A stretch of DNA of 29,166 bases from an uncultured Lachnospiraceae bacterium (GTDB lineage Bacteria; Bacillota; Clostridia; Lachnospirales; Lachnospiraceae). Position 1 is the first letter of the stretch, and every line of letters begins with the position of its first letter. Position numbers and translations under genes: made by a program. Under the pieces are notes generated by a model. It made no database searches. It was not told the origin of the DNA and saw nothing but the letters and a program-made list of their open reading frames with translations. The stretch lies in NCBI GenBank assembly GCA_948441955.1, contig CAOJQZ010000027.1, positions 1-29,166 of the forward strand, given 5' to 3'. Of this stretch, positions 21,195-29,166 are shown piece by piece.

Positions 21195-21782
21195 ATGTTT
21201 ATAATAGCGGGACTGGGAAATCCGACAAAACAGTATGAAGGTACAAGACATAATGTGGGATTTGATGTCATAGACAGGATCGCAGATAAATATAATATAG
21301 CTATAGACGGAAAGAAATGCCGTGCCTGTGTAGGAAAAGGAATGGTGGAAGGACAGAAGGTTCTGCTTGTCAAACCGCAGACCTATATGAATCTGAGTGG
21401 TGAGAGTATCCGGGGGCTTTCAGATTATTATAAGATAGACCCAGAGAAGGAGCTTCTTGTAATTTACGATGATATCAGCCTGAACCCAGGGCAGATTCGT
21501 ATACGTATGAAGGGGAGCGCAGGCGGTCATAATGGAATAAAAAACATTATTGCACATTTAAAAACAGATACATTTGCAAGGATTAAAGTGGGAATTGGAG
21601 AAAAACCCAAGGGATATGATCTCGCAGATTATGTGCTCAGCCGATTTTTAAGAGAAGAGAAAGAGTCTGTTGAGGAGGCTTACGGACAGGCAGTTCTTGC
21701 GGCAGAACAGATTATAAAGGGGGAAATGCAGACTGCCATGAATCAATATAACAGAAAAGTCAGAGCAATGGAGGAGCAGTAA
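21195..21782 (+). CDS. pth: Peptidyl-tRNA hydrolase
   Basis: A 195-residue enzyme that releases peptides from peptidyl-tRNA dropped by stalled ribosomes. The N-terminus FIIAGLGNPTKQYEGTRHNVGF carries the catalytic His19 (E. coli His20) and Asn9. YDDISLNPGQIRIR and GSAGGHNGIKNI contain the other conserved active-site Asp and Asn. GAGGTG lies 8 bases before the ATG. Two bases separate it from mfd, whose GGAGGAG ribosome site lies inside the pth end. This is the spoVC-mfd arrangement known from Bacillus. Confidence 0.97.
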   Translation: MFIIAGLGNPTKQYEGTRHNVGFDVIDRIADKYNIAIDGKKCRACVGKGMVEGQKVLLVKPQTYMNLSGESIRGLSDYYKIDPEKELLVIYDDISLNPGQIRIRMKGSAGGHNGIKNIIAHLKTDTFARIKVGIGEKPKGYDLADYVLSRFLREEKESVEEAYGQAVLAAEQIIKGEMQTAMNQYNRKVRAMEEQ

Positions 21783-21784
21783 AT

Positions 21785-24700
21785 ATGCAGGCATTAACTG
21801 CACCGTTAAGGGAATTGGCAGAATACGAGGAGATTGAAAAAGCCCGAAGGAATGGACGGGGAATGATTCGTATTGCCGGATGCGTAAATTCTCAAAAAAC
21901 ACATATGATGTATGCACTAAGCGATGGCTTCACCTATAAAGTCATCGCCTGTTCCAGTGAATCAAAAGCAAGGCAGGTTTATGAGGAATACCGTGTACTT
22001 TACTCCAACGTATATTTGTACCCTGCAAAGGATATGCTTTTTTATCAGGCAGACATCAGAAGCAGGGAGCTGATCAGACAGCGGATGGAAGTGCTTCAGG
22101 CGGTGATAGCGCAGAAATCGATGGTGGTTGTTACAAGCTTTGATGCTTTTATGGATGCATTAATTCCTGGTGATGAGATTAAGGAACGGTCTGTAGCGAT
22201 ATCAGGAGAAGGAACTCTCGACATGGCGGCGCTTGAACAGAAGTTGTCAGAGATTGGTTATGACAGGGAGGTGCAGGTGGACGCACCGGGACAATTTGCG
22301 GTAAGAGGAGGGATTTTGGACGTTTACCCGCTTACAGAGGAACTTCCGGTCCGGGTTGAATTATGGGGGGATGAGGTGGATTCTATACGTACTTTTGATG
22401 TAGAAACGCAGCGCTCTGTCGAAAGGCTTACGGAGGCAGTCATTTATCCAGCTACAGAATTTCCGGAGGAAGGAGGAAAGAGAGTTTCATTTCTGGATTA
22501 TTTTCCTATAGCAGATACTCTTCTTTATCTGGATGAGCCTATACGGCTTATAGAGAAAGGCAATGCAGTGGAAGAGGAATTTATAGAAGCGCAGAAACGG
22601 CGTCTGGAGGCGGGGCAGGTGTTGACGGAGGCAGAAGCAAGGCTCTACACAACGCGGGAAATTGTCGGAAAGATGAATGGATATTCAGGGATTGCATTTT
22701 CTGCCCTTGAAACAGCATGTAAGGATTTTGATATCCGCGGATCCTATAGTATTCAGGTGAAAGGCGTACAGTCTTATAACAGAAGTTTTGAACTTCTGAC
22801 ACAGGATTTGAAGCACCTGAAGCGCAGCAGAAGCAGGGTGGTTCTCCTATCCGGTTCCAGAACCCGGGCAAAACGGCTTGCAGAGGATTTAAGGGACTAT
22901 AATTTGAGCAGTTTTTACAGCGATGATATGGAGCGGGAGGTTCTGCCAGGGGAGATTATGACAGCTTATGGCTATGTGGCGGAAGGATATGAGTATCCTT
23001 TTCTTAAATTTACGGTAATTTCCGAAACAGATATTTTTGGAAGGACAAAAAAGAAAAAGAGGCGAAAAGTATACGAAGGAAGAAAGATACAAAGCTTTTC
23101 GGAATTAAAACCTGGAGACTATGTAGTTCATGAAAACCATGGTCTCGGAATCTATCAGGGGATTGAGAAGATAGAGGTGGACAGGATTGCCAAAGACTAT
23201 ATGAAAATATCCTATGCCAAGGGGGGGAATCTTTATATTCCGGCAACACAGCTTGATCTGATACAGAAATATGCAAGCTCTGATGCAAAAAAGCCCAAAC
23301 TTAATAAGCTTGGGAGCCAGGAATGGGTAAAGACAAAATCCAGAGTTCGCGGAGCAGTAAAAGAGATTGCCCGTGATTTGGTGGAGCTTTATGCAGCAAG
23401 AGAGAAGAAAGAAGGATATGTCTATGGTAAAGATACGGTCTGGCAGAATGAATTTGAGGAAATGTTTCCTTTTGAGGAGACGGAGGATCAGCTGCTTGCT
23501 ATTGATGCTGTAAAACGGGATATGGAAAGTAAAAAGATTATGGATCGTCTGATTTGCGGTGATGTGGGATACGGAAAGACAGAAATAGCAATCCGCGCCG
23601 CTTTTAAGGCAGTCCAGGAGAATAAGCAGGTAGTTTATCTTGTGCCCACGACAATCCTTGCGCAGCAGCATTATAATACATTTTTACAAAGGATGAAGGA
23701 CTTTCCGGTAAGGGTAGATCTGCTGTGCAGGTTCAGAACATCGTCTCAGCAGAAAAAAACGATCGAGGATTTAAAACGAGGGCTGGTAGATATTGTTATT
23801 GGAACCCATCGTGTGCTGAGCCAGGATGTGAAGTTTAAAGATCTGGGGCTTCTGATAATTGATGAGGAACAGCGTTTTGGGGTCCAGCACAAAGAGAAGA
23901 TAAAAAAATTAAAGGAAAATATAGATGTTATGACATTAACTGCAACCCCGATACCCCGGACACTCCATATGAGCCTGATAGGAATACGTGATATGAGTGT
24001 TTTAGAGGAGGCTCCTGAAGACCGTCTTCCTATTCAGACCTATGTGATGGAATACAGCGATGAGATGGTGAGAGAAGCGATTGAGCGGGAGTGTGCAAGA
24101 GGCGGACAGGTGTATTATGTTTATAACCGTGTAGAGAATATAGAGGAAATAACCGCAGGTATTGCAAAACTTGTGCCGGAGGTGAATGTAGCCTTTGCTC
24201 ACGGGCAGATGAAGGAGCGTGAGCTTGAAAGAATTATGTATGACTTTATTAACGGTGATATTGATGTGCTTGTATCGACAACAATCATAGAGACAGGACT
24301 TGATATATCGAATGTTAATACTATGATTATCCATGATTCTGACCGCCTGGGGCTGTCCCAGCTTTATCAGCTCAGAGGACGTGTGGGGCGTTCAGGGAGA
24401 ATGGCCTATGCATTTCTTTTATACCGAAGAGATAAGCTTTTAAAGGAGATTGCGGAAAAGCGTCTTTCGGCAATCCGTGAATTCACAGACCTTGGTTCTG
24501 GCTTTAAAATCGCCATGAGGGATCTGGAAATTCGGGGGGCGGGAAATCTTCTTGGAGCAGAGCAGCATGGACATATGGAAGCAGTAGGCTATGACTTATA
24601 TTGCAAGATGCTGAATGAGGCGGTGCGGCATTTAAAAGGCGAGGCTGAGGAGGAAGAGTATAATACGACGATAGATTTAAATGTGGATGCTTATATACCA

Positions 24701-25150
24701 GACAGCTATATTCCGAACGAGTATCATAAGCTGGATATTTATAAGCGGGTAGCAGCCATTGAATCTGAGGAGGATATGGAGGAAATGACAGAAGAGCTGA
24801 TTGACCGCTTTGGAGATTTCCCCAAAAAGGTAGAAACCCTTTTAGAGGTTGCAAGACTTAAGTCGTTTGCCCATGAGGTTTATATTACACAGATTGAACA
24901 AAAGGGAGAAACTTACACCTTCACTATGTATGAAAAAGCAAGGGTCCTTCCGGAGCGTATTCCTAAGCTTCTTTTGGATTTTAAGGAGGAATTGTCTTTT
25001 AAGGCCGATATAGAAAATCCATGTTTTGTTTACCGCAGGAAAAGCAGGCGCAGAAGCGATGAAATTGAAAGCCCGATAGAAGTTGTAAAAAAAGTGTTAA
25101 TTGGTATAAAAGGATTGCTTGCAAAGGAAAAAGAGAGTATACTGGATTAG
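21785..25150 (+). CDS. mfd: Transcription-repair coupling factor Mfd
   Basis: A 1121-residue DNA translocase that removes stalled RNA polymerase at lesions and recruits UvrA. The N-terminal UvrB-like modules span about 1-430. The CarD-like RNA-polymerase-interacting domain starts near 444 (GDYVVHENHGLGIYQGI). The helicase has the Walker A G592-DVGYG-K598-T599, the Walker B D693-E-E-Q, TATPIPRTLHMSL, STTIIETGLDISNVN and QLRGRVGRSG. The TRG translocation segment and a C-terminal UvrA-occluding domain (to about 1100) follow. The length is typical. No truncation or frameshift is seen. Confidence 0.97.
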   Translation: MQALTAPLRELAEYEEIEKARRNGRGMIRIAGCVNSQKTHMMYALSDGFTYKVIACSSESKARQVYEEYRVLYSNVYLYPAKDMLFYQADIRSRELIRQRMEVLQAVIAQKSMVVVTSFDAFMDALIPGDEIKERSVAISGEGTLDMAALEQKLSEIGYDREVQVDAPGQFAVRGGILDVYPLTEELPVRVELWGDEVDSIRTFDVETQRSVERLTEAVIYPATEFPEEGGKRVSFLDYFPIADTLLYLDEPIRLIEKGNAVEEEFIEAQKRRLEAGQVLTEAEARLYTTREIVGKMNGYSGIAFSALETACKDFDIRGSYSIQVKGVQSYNRSFELLTQDLKHLKRSRSRVVLLSGSRTRAKRLAEDLRDYNLSSFYSDDMEREVLPGEIMTAYGYVAEGYEYPFLKFTVISETDIFGRTKKKKRRKVYEGRKIQSFSELKPGDYVVHENHGLGIYQGIEKIEVDRIAKDYMKISYAKGGNLYIPATQLDLIQKYASSDAKKPKLNKLGSQEWVKTKSRVRGAVKEIARDLVELYAAREKKEGYVYGKDTVWQNEFEEMFPFEETEDQLLAIDAVKRDMESKKIMDRLICGDVGYGKTEIAIRAAFKAVQENKQVVYLVPTTILAQQHYNTFLQRMKDFPVRVDLLCRFRTSSQQKKTIEDLKRGLVDIVIGTHRVLSQDVKFKDLGLLIIDEEQRFGVQHKEKIKKLKENIDVMTLTATPIPRTLHMSLIGIRDMSVLEEAPEDRLPIQTYVMEYSDEMVREAIERECARGGQVYYVYNRVENIEEITAGIAKLVPEVNVAFAHGQMKERELERIMYDFINGDIDVLVSTTIIETGLDISNVNTMIIHDSDRLGLSQLYQLRGRVGRSGRMAYAFLLYRRDKLLKEIAEKRLSAIREFTDLGSGFKIAMRDLEIRGAGNLLGAEQHGHMEAVGYDLYCKMLNEAVRHLKGEAEEEEYNTTIDLNVDAYIPDSYIPNEYHKLDIYKRVAAIESEEDMEEMTEELIDRFGDFPKKVETLLEVARLKSFAHEVYITQIEQKGETYTFTMYEKARVLPERIPKLLLDFKEELSFKADIENPCFVYRRKSRRRSDEIESPIEVVKKVLIGIKGLLAKEKESILD

Positions 25151-25194
25151 TCATAGAAATGTGGCAAAGCACTAAGGAGGTTTATATTATAATT

Positions 25195-26265
25195 ATGAAA
25201 AAAAGATTATTGGTGTCTGTACTGGCGGGAGTAATGACAGCGGCAGTACTGTCCGGCTGTTCGTTAAAGGGTGATGAAACGGCGATAACGATCGGTGATA
25301 CAGAGATTAAAGCGGATGTGGCAAATTTTTATGCAAGATACACACAGGCACAGTATGAGACATATTATTCGGCATACATGGGGGAAGACATGTGGAACTC
25401 TGAGGCCAGTGAAGGAATGACTTACGAGGAAAGTGTAAAAAAATCTATTCAGGACACATTGACTACAATGGTGCTGCTGGAACAGCATATGAATGAATAT
25501 GATATTGTTCTTTCAGACGAGGAGAAAAAGGTAATTACAGATACTGCACAGGAGTTCGAGGAAGACAACTCTCTGGAAGACAAGGAAAAGGTATCCGGGG
25601 ATAAAAAAGCAGTGGAACGAACCCTTACTCTAATGGCAATTCAGCAGAGGATGCGCGAGGCGATACAGGCAGGAGTAAGCACAGAGGTTTCTGATGATGA
25701 AGCGGCACAAAAGAGTATGCAGTATGTGTTGTTCTCATATAATACCACGGATGAATCCGGCGCGTCTGTCCCTGTATCTGATGATGAAAAAAAAGAACTT
25801 AAGAACCAGGCCCAGGAGTTCGTAAAAAGTATTAAGGACGGCGGGGACTTTGAGGGAGCGGCAAAGGAGGCAGGTGTTGAGGTGAGCGTATCAACCTTTG
25901 ACAAAGAGTCCTTATCTCCCGCCGAAGAGCTTATTAAAGCAGCGGACGCGTTAGAAGAAGGCGGGGTTACAGATGTAATTGAAACTGACAGCGGTTGTTA
26001 TGTGGCAAAGGTGACAAGCCTTTTGGACAGAGAGGCTACAGATACAAAAAAGAATACAATTATCCAGGAGCGAAAAGAAGAGCTTTATAATACGACTTGC
26101 GAAAGATGGCGCAAAGAAACGGATATAACGATTCACAAGGATGTATGGAAAAAGATAGATTTTAAAGACTTGACAGTGACTATGAATGTGCAGGAGGAGA
26201 TACCTTACTCAGATGCAGTAAAGACCGATGACCAGGTGGAACCGGATGCACAGGAGGAGAAATAG
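25195..26265 (+). CDS. PrsA/SurA-like foldase lipoprotein (peptidyl-prolyl isomerase family)
   Basis: A 356-residue exported lipoprotein. Residues 1-22 form a type II signal peptide (MKKRLLVSVLAGV, lipobox VLSGC), so the mature protein starts at the lipidated Cys. A SurA-N-like helical region follows (about 40-170), then a rotamase-like segment (about 175-290; QYVLFSYNTT, GDFEGAAKEAG, EEGGVTDVIETDSGCYVAKV), a helix and an acidic tail. The ATG at 25195 is chosen because it starts the signal peptide. AAGGAGG is 14 bases upstream, a long spacing. An ATG at 25159 would put 12 unlikely residues before the signal. It lies 44 bases after mfd, as a prsA-like gene does in related genomes. Confidence 0.85.
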   Translation: MKKRLLVSVLAGVMTAAVLSGCSLKGDETAITIGDTEIKADVANFYARYTQAQYETYYSAYMGEDMWNSEASEGMTYEESVKKSIQDTLTTMVLLEQHMNEYDIVLSDEEKKVITDTAQEFEEDNSLEDKEKVSGDKKAVERTLTLMAIQQRMREAIQAGVSTEVSDDEAAQKSMQYVLFSYNTTDESGASVPVSDDEKKELKNQAQEFVKSIKDGGDFEGAAKEAGVEVSVSTFDKESLSPAEELIKAADALEEGGVTDVIETDSGCYVAKVTSLLDREATDTKKNTIIQERKEELYNTTCERWRKETDITIHKDVWKKIDFKDLTVTMNVQEEIPYSDAVKTDDQVEPDAQEEK

Positions 26266-26271
26266 ACCCTT

Positions 26272-26312
26272 AGGGCAGCAAGGAAAGAAGGAATCCCCGC
26301 TGCCCTTCTTTT
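26272..26312 (+). terminator. Terminator of the pth-mfd-foldase operon
   Basis: AGGGCAGC (26272-26279) pairs with GCTGCCCT (26299-26306), followed by TCTTTT. It runs up to the stop codon of the convergent yqeY gene. Confidence 0.75.
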
Positions 26313-26757
26313 ATTTCAGAAAGCCTGTCAGAATTTCATTTACAAGCTTTCCGTCTGCTTTTCCCTTTACCTTTGGCATCAATGCTTTCATGATCTTCCC
26401 CTTTTCCTTAGCAGCCGGGGCGTCCATGCCAAGCTCAATAAGAGTTTCCCTGATTATCTCTCGAATTTCAGTTTCATCCATCAGCTTTGGTGCGTACTGC
26501 TCTAAGACAGAAAGGCGTTTTCTGCATTCCTCTATGATGTCGGTGCGGTCTGCAGGCGTCATCTCCAGGGTTTCCTTTGTCTGTTTGATTTCTTTGAGGA
26601 CAACCTGAATCTCTTCCTCTGCGTTCAGGTCAGCCCGCTTGTCGATGGCTTTATTCTTAAGGGCGGCCAAAAGCATAGACAGAGACTCCTTTGTCTGCTT
26701 GTCGCCGGCTTTCATAGCTGCAATCATAGCATTTCTTACTTCTTCGATTTTGCTCAT
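26311..26757 (-). CDS. GatB/YqeY domain protein
   Basis: A 148-residue YqeY-type protein, related to the C-terminal tRNA-contacting domain of GatB. It is common in bacteria but its own function is not settled. Family features are the N-terminal MSKIEEVRNAMIAAMKAGDKQTKESLSMLLAALK, an EEEIQVVLKEIKQTKETLEM helix pair, and the C-terminal GKIMKALMPKVKGKADGKLVNEIL. The ATG at 26757 has CAGGAGG upstream; the frame opens ten residues earlier, but that part covers the ribosome site. It converges with the foldase operon. Confidence 0.9.
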   Translation of the reverse strand: MSKIEEVRNAMIAAMKAGDKQTKESLSMLLAALKNKAIDKRADLNAEEEIQVVLKEIKQTKETLEMTPADRTDIIEECRKRLSVLEQYAPKLMDETEIREIIRETLIELGMDAPAAKEKGKIMKALMPKVKGKADGKLVNEILTGFLK

Positions 26758-26834
26758 TTTAGTATTCCTCCTGTTTGTTTGATTCATTTATTATATAGTA
26801 TAACGCGGAAAATATCCAGCAAAGAGCAGAAATA

Positions 26835-26843
26835 TGTTATGAT
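26835..26843 (+). promoter_or_regulatory. Possible extended -10 promoter of the DUF2804 gene
   Basis: TG-T-TATGAT (26835-26843), 33 bases before the ATG, identical to the extended -10 found before degV. The -35 region is not recognisable. Confidence 0.4.
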
Positions 26844-26875
26844 AAAAATAATGTTATAAGGAGAGGAGAGAGATT

Positions 26876-27898
26876 ATGAGAAATCATGAAGTGACAGAGG
26901 TTCAGCCGCTACTTAAGGAGGATGGAAGTTTAAGGGAACCAGGATGGTCGAAAAGACTTTTGCAGGTTTATGACAGGGAGAAGATTAAGGCGCCGAAATT
27001 CAGAATTAAGGAATGGGATTATTATCTGGTAATGGGCGGGGATTTTGCAGGGGCATTTACAATTTCTGATGACGGTTATCTTGGTCTTCAGTCAGTTTCC
27101 CTTTTAAATTTTAGAGAGGGATGGGAGCATACGGAGACTATTTTAAATCCGTTTCCAATGGGCAGCCTGCATCTGCCTCAGTCCTCAGATGCAGGAAATA
27201 CAGTATATAAAGACAGACGGCTTCATATGGGATTTTTTGTAAAGGATGGAAAGAGAGAGCTTCGCTGCAGATTCAAAAATTTTTATAAAGGCAAACCATT
27301 CTCCTGCGATATCATGCTTTCTCAACCCGAAATGGACACAATGGTAATCGCTACGCCCTGGAAGGAGAAAAAGAACGCGTTTTACTATAATCAAAAGATT
27401 AATTGTATGCCGGCGGAGGGAAGCATGTCCTTTGACGGGAAGACATATACATTTTCGAAAGACAAAGATTTTGGCACGCTTGACTGGGGAAGAGGCGTAT
27501 GGACCTATGATAACCGCTGGTATTGGGGATCAGGAAATGGTATTGTAAATGGTAAGCCTTTTGGCTTTAATATTGGCTATGGATTTGGGGACACAACTGC
27601 AGCAACGGAAAATATACTGTTTTATGATAAAACGGCACATAAGCTTGAGGATGTTACCTTTCATATACCGGCGGATAGCTATATGAAGCCGTGGACTTTT
27701 ACCTCCAGCGACGGGAGATTCGAGATGGATTTCACGCCGGTGCTTGACCGGGCGGCAAAGACATCGGCAGTGATTATTGAAAGCGATCAGCATCAGGTGT
27801 TTGGAAGGATGAGTGGAAAAGCGGTGCTTGATGATGGGACTGTGCTTGAAATCAGAAACCTCATGTGTTTTGCAGAGGATGTACATAACCGGTACTAA
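26876..27898 (+). CDS. DUF2804 domain protein
   Basis: A 340-residue soluble protein matching the DUF2804 family, which is uncharacterised. The N-terminus has DGSLREPGWSKRLLQVYDRE. Later come WDYYLVMGGDFAGAFTISDDGYLG, RDFGTLDWGRG-type sequence (DKDFGTLDWGRGVWTYDNRWYWGSG) and FGFNIGYGFGDTTAATEN. The protein is rich in Trp, Tyr and Gly, suggesting a beta-rich, lipocalin-like fold, but that is inference. No signal peptide is seen. AAGGAGAGGAGAG precedes the ATG. It ends at a strong terminator shared with the convergent tetR end. No biochemical role can be assigned. Confidence 0.85.
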   Translation: MRNHEVTEVQPLLKEDGSLREPGWSKRLLQVYDREKIKAPKFRIKEWDYYLVMGGDFAGAFTISDDGYLGLQSVSLLNFREGWEHTETILNPFPMGSLHLPQSSDAGNTVYKDRRLHMGFFVKDGKRELRCRFKNFYKGKPFSCDIMLSQPEMDTMVIATPWKEKKNAFYYNQKINCMPAEGSMSFDGKTYTFSKDKDFGTLDWGRGVWTYDNRWYWGSGNGIVNGKPFGFNIGYGFGDTTAATENILFYDKTAHKLEDVTFHIPADSYMKPWTFTSSDGRFEMDFTPVLDRAAKTSAVIIESDQHQVFGRMSGKAVLDDGTVLEIRNLMCFAEDVHNRY

Positions 27899-27913
27899 GA
27901 ATAAAATTTTGGA

Positions 27914-27966
27914 AATCTCCGGCAGGCGTCTGAAGAATCAGTGCCTGCCGGGGATTATCTGTTTTT
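27914..27966 (+). terminator. Terminator of the DUF2804 gene
   Basis: A 14-bp stem, 27914-27927 with 27943-27956, contains CCGGCAGGC/GCCTGCCGG and one G-T pair, followed by a T run at 27962-27966. The last codons of the reverse-strand tetR gene (stop at 27938) lie inside it. Confidence 0.8.
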
Positions 27967-28591
27967 CTGCTCCGAATTCAGAATGTTCACCGGTGCTATA
28001 TTCTGCGCCTCGAAGTGACTGAAGAAACGGCAGCATAAGATCGCATCCGTACTGGACAAGGGAGTATCGCTTCTGCTGCAGACACCAATTGTAGGTGATC
28101 CCAATATGAAAGCTTGTAATCATGTCAGTCAAAACAGCATAGGAATGCTGTGAAAGAATTTGTCCGGATTCAATGCCGTCTTTAAGAAGCTGTCTTAAAA
28201 TCTGGTAATATCGTCTGTCCGGGTTCAATATGTGGCGTACCCCGTCTGTTGTAACCTGGAGGCCGTAGAGCGTAGGATAGAAATCACAGAAGGGTGAAGT
28301 CTCGACGGCATGCATAACATACTGGTTAAAAGATATCAGATTGTCTACTATATGAAGATTTTCGTCATAGGACTCCTTAAGCCAAATATCATAGTCATCA
28401 TCATAGATATAGGCAATCGTAAAAAGAAGCTCCTCTTTCCCGTGAAAATGATGATAAAAAGCGCTGCGGGAGGTGCAGGATTTTTCTATAATCTGAGATA
28501 TTGTAGTTTCTTCGTAACCCTGCTCCTGAAATAGTTCCCAGGCAGCTTTCATGATTTTGTCTTTTGTCTTTTTTTTGTAAGGTCCGCGCAT
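27938..28591 (-). CDS. TetR/AcrR family transcriptional regulator
   Basis: A 217-residue repressor-type protein. The N-terminal helix-turn-helix is about 9-56 (KIMKAAWELFQEQGYEETTISQIIEKSCTSRSAFYHHF, then KEELL), after a basic RGPYKKKTK arm. The remaining 150 residues or so form the ligand domain, rich in Tyr, Phe and His (ISFNQYVMHAVETSPFCDFYPTLYG), with no ligand evident. The ATG at 28591 has a GAGGAA site. The gene is divergent from the partial gene at 28788, and a palindrome between the two promoters (28688-28711) is the likely binding site. It would then repress itself and that neighbour. Confidence 0.92.
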   Translation of the reverse strand: MRGPYKKKTKDKIMKAAWELFQEQGYEETTISQIIEKSCTSRSAFYHHFHGKEELLFTIAYIYDDDYDIWLKESYDENLHIVDNLISFNQYVMHAVETSPFCDFYPTLYGLQVTTDGVRHILNPDRRYYQILRQLLKDGIESGQILSQHSYAVLTDMITSFHIGITYNWCLQQKRYSLVQYGCDLMLPFLQSLRGAEYSTGEHSEFGAEKQIIPGRH

Positions 28592-28670
28592 GTAATTTCC
28601 TCTTTTCTATCATATAGATTTTGTATTCTATACCAGACTATGTAAATATTGTTTATTATATACTATTTAT

Positions 28671-28699
28671 ATCGTATCATAAAGAAGTATATAGTTCAA
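28671..28699 (-). promoter_or_regulatory. Promoter of the tetR gene
   Basis: On the reverse strand: TTGAAC (28694-28699), a 17-base spacer and TACGAT (28671-28676). The -35 lies within the left half of the palindrome. Confidence 0.6.
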
Positions 28700-28711
28700 C
28701 TTGACTATATA
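28688..28711. promoter_or_regulatory. Predicted TetR operator
   Basis: TATATAGT (28688-28695) and ACTATATA (28704-28711) are perfect inverted arms around eight bases (TCAACTTG). The -35 boxes of both divergent promoters fall inside or at the edges of the palindrome, separated by one base. ACTAT-like half sites also occur nearby (for example within ACTATATAGT at 28704-28713). Confidence 0.6.
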
Positions 28712-28729
28712 GTATTGCTTTGATAAAAT
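28701..28729 (+). promoter_or_regulatory. Promoter of the partial gene at 28788
   Basis: TTGACT (28701-28706), a 17-base spacer and TAAAAT (28724-28729), a near-consensus SigA promoter overlapping the predicted operator. Confidence 0.65.
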
Positions 28730-28787
28730 AAAAACATAAAAAAGGAATGAAGTTCGGAATTGAGTTTGTACTTAGGAGGGAAGAAAA

Positions 28788-29166
28788 ATGGAATGTTTGA
28801 AAATAGAAAGACCATCTTCAAAAAAAGAGATACAGTATGCGCTTGAGACGGCGCTGATTCTTGGCTTTCAGTCAGAGACGGCAATTTTTCCGATCGCATC
28901 TCCCGAAGGGACGGCGGACGTTCCAAAAACGGAGGAAGAACTTTCAGGATTGTGGAAGCTGGAGGGAGAACAACCGCCCAATGGCTATCTGCCGGCTGAG
29001 AAAAAAGGACCGGTATTTGAACTGGATTTTCGTAAGGAGAAGGGACTGGAATATGTTTTTTCCAGAGGCCTTTTTTTAAAGGATGATGACAGCGACTTAT
29101 TGCCGGACAGGCTGGATGTGAAGTTTTATCTTCCGGAGGACGCAGATGACTGGATGCTTGCAGCGG
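28788..29166 (+). CDS. Unknown protein, N-terminal 126 codons, cut by the window end
   Basis: The ATG at 28788 has AGGAGGG about 8 bases upstream, and the frame stays open to the window edge. The visible part starts MECLKIERPSSKKEIQYALE and is acidic, with IFPIASPEG, GLEYVFSRGLFLKDDDSDLL and PDRLDVKFYLPEDADDWMLAA. No signal peptide or membrane segment is seen. I do not recognise the family. The DLLPDRLDVKF stretch looks like a conserved domain edge, but that is only an impression. It is divergent from tetR and probably its main target. Confidence 0.75.
   Translation, partial: MECLKIERPSSKKEIQYALETALILGFQSETAIFPIASPEGTADVPKTEEELSGLWKLEGEQPPNGYLPAEKKGPVFELDFRKEKGLEYVFSRGLFLKDDDSDLLPDRLDVKFYLPEDADDWMLAA

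Noticed and set aside
1..29166. tRNA, rRNA or riboswitch genes
   Set aside because: No cloverleaf, rRNA or known riboswitch core was recognised; a covariance-model search would be needed to exclude weak cases.

Overview
The window comes from a low-to-medium-GC, spore-forming Firmicute, most likely a Lachnospiraceae member. The evidence is AGGAGG-type ribosome sites, many TTG/GTG starts, the cotJ, spoIIGA-sigE and sigG sporulation genes, two class B penicillin-binding proteins next to mraY, and no ftsA in front of ftsZ. The genus cannot be fixed from sequence alone. No gene-free stretch exceeds 300 bases; the longest (3439-3704, 12808-13079, 19433-19668) hold regulatory or repeat structure.

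Region 1 (1-3438): a leftward cotJA-cotJB-cotJC spore-coat operon, with cotJC losing family similarity after about 62 codons at a hairpin-bearing sequence that reaches the window edge. Then, rightward, an FtsW/SpoVE-type SEDS glycosyltransferase, a DegV lipid-binding protein and a small single-pass membrane protein.

Region 2 (3439-15273): the division and cell-wall (dcw) cluster. A consensus-like promoter sits against a 10-bp-period MraZ operator array and drives mraZ, rsmH, an ftsL-like gene and two class B PBPs. A second promoter lies in the end of the second PBP gene, ahead of mraY, murD and ftsW. Between ftsW and ftsQ, where murG often lies, there is a 30-bp-arm palindrome and four 40-bp tandem repeats instead. 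ftsZ has its own promoter, a TTG start and a strong terminator.

Region 3 (15274-19668): the sporulation sigma region. spoIIGA-sigE follows a promoter with a 21-bp spacer and Spo0A-box-like sequences, the architecture known for Bacillus spoIIG. A beta-CASP metallo-beta-lactamase gene follows. sigG then lies on the opposite strand, bracketed by two 53-bp inverted repeat copies (50/53 identical).

Region 4 (19669-26265): a HAD phosphatase, a small acidic protein, a membrane-anchored FMN-bind-like protein (reverse strand), then pth, mfd and a PrsA/SurA-like lipoprotein, an order reminiscent of spoVC-mfd-prsA neighbourhoods.

Region 5 (26266-29166): a reverse-strand YqeY protein, a DUF2804 protein, and a TetR regulator divergent from a partial unknown gene. 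The two divergent promoters have -35 boxes one base apart inside a palindrome, the likely TetR operator.

Together the genes link septal peptidoglycan synthesis (FtsW/PBPs, MraY, MurD, FtsZ) with the switch to asymmetric division and sporulation (Spo0A-type promoter, SpoIIGA/SigE, SigG, CotJ).
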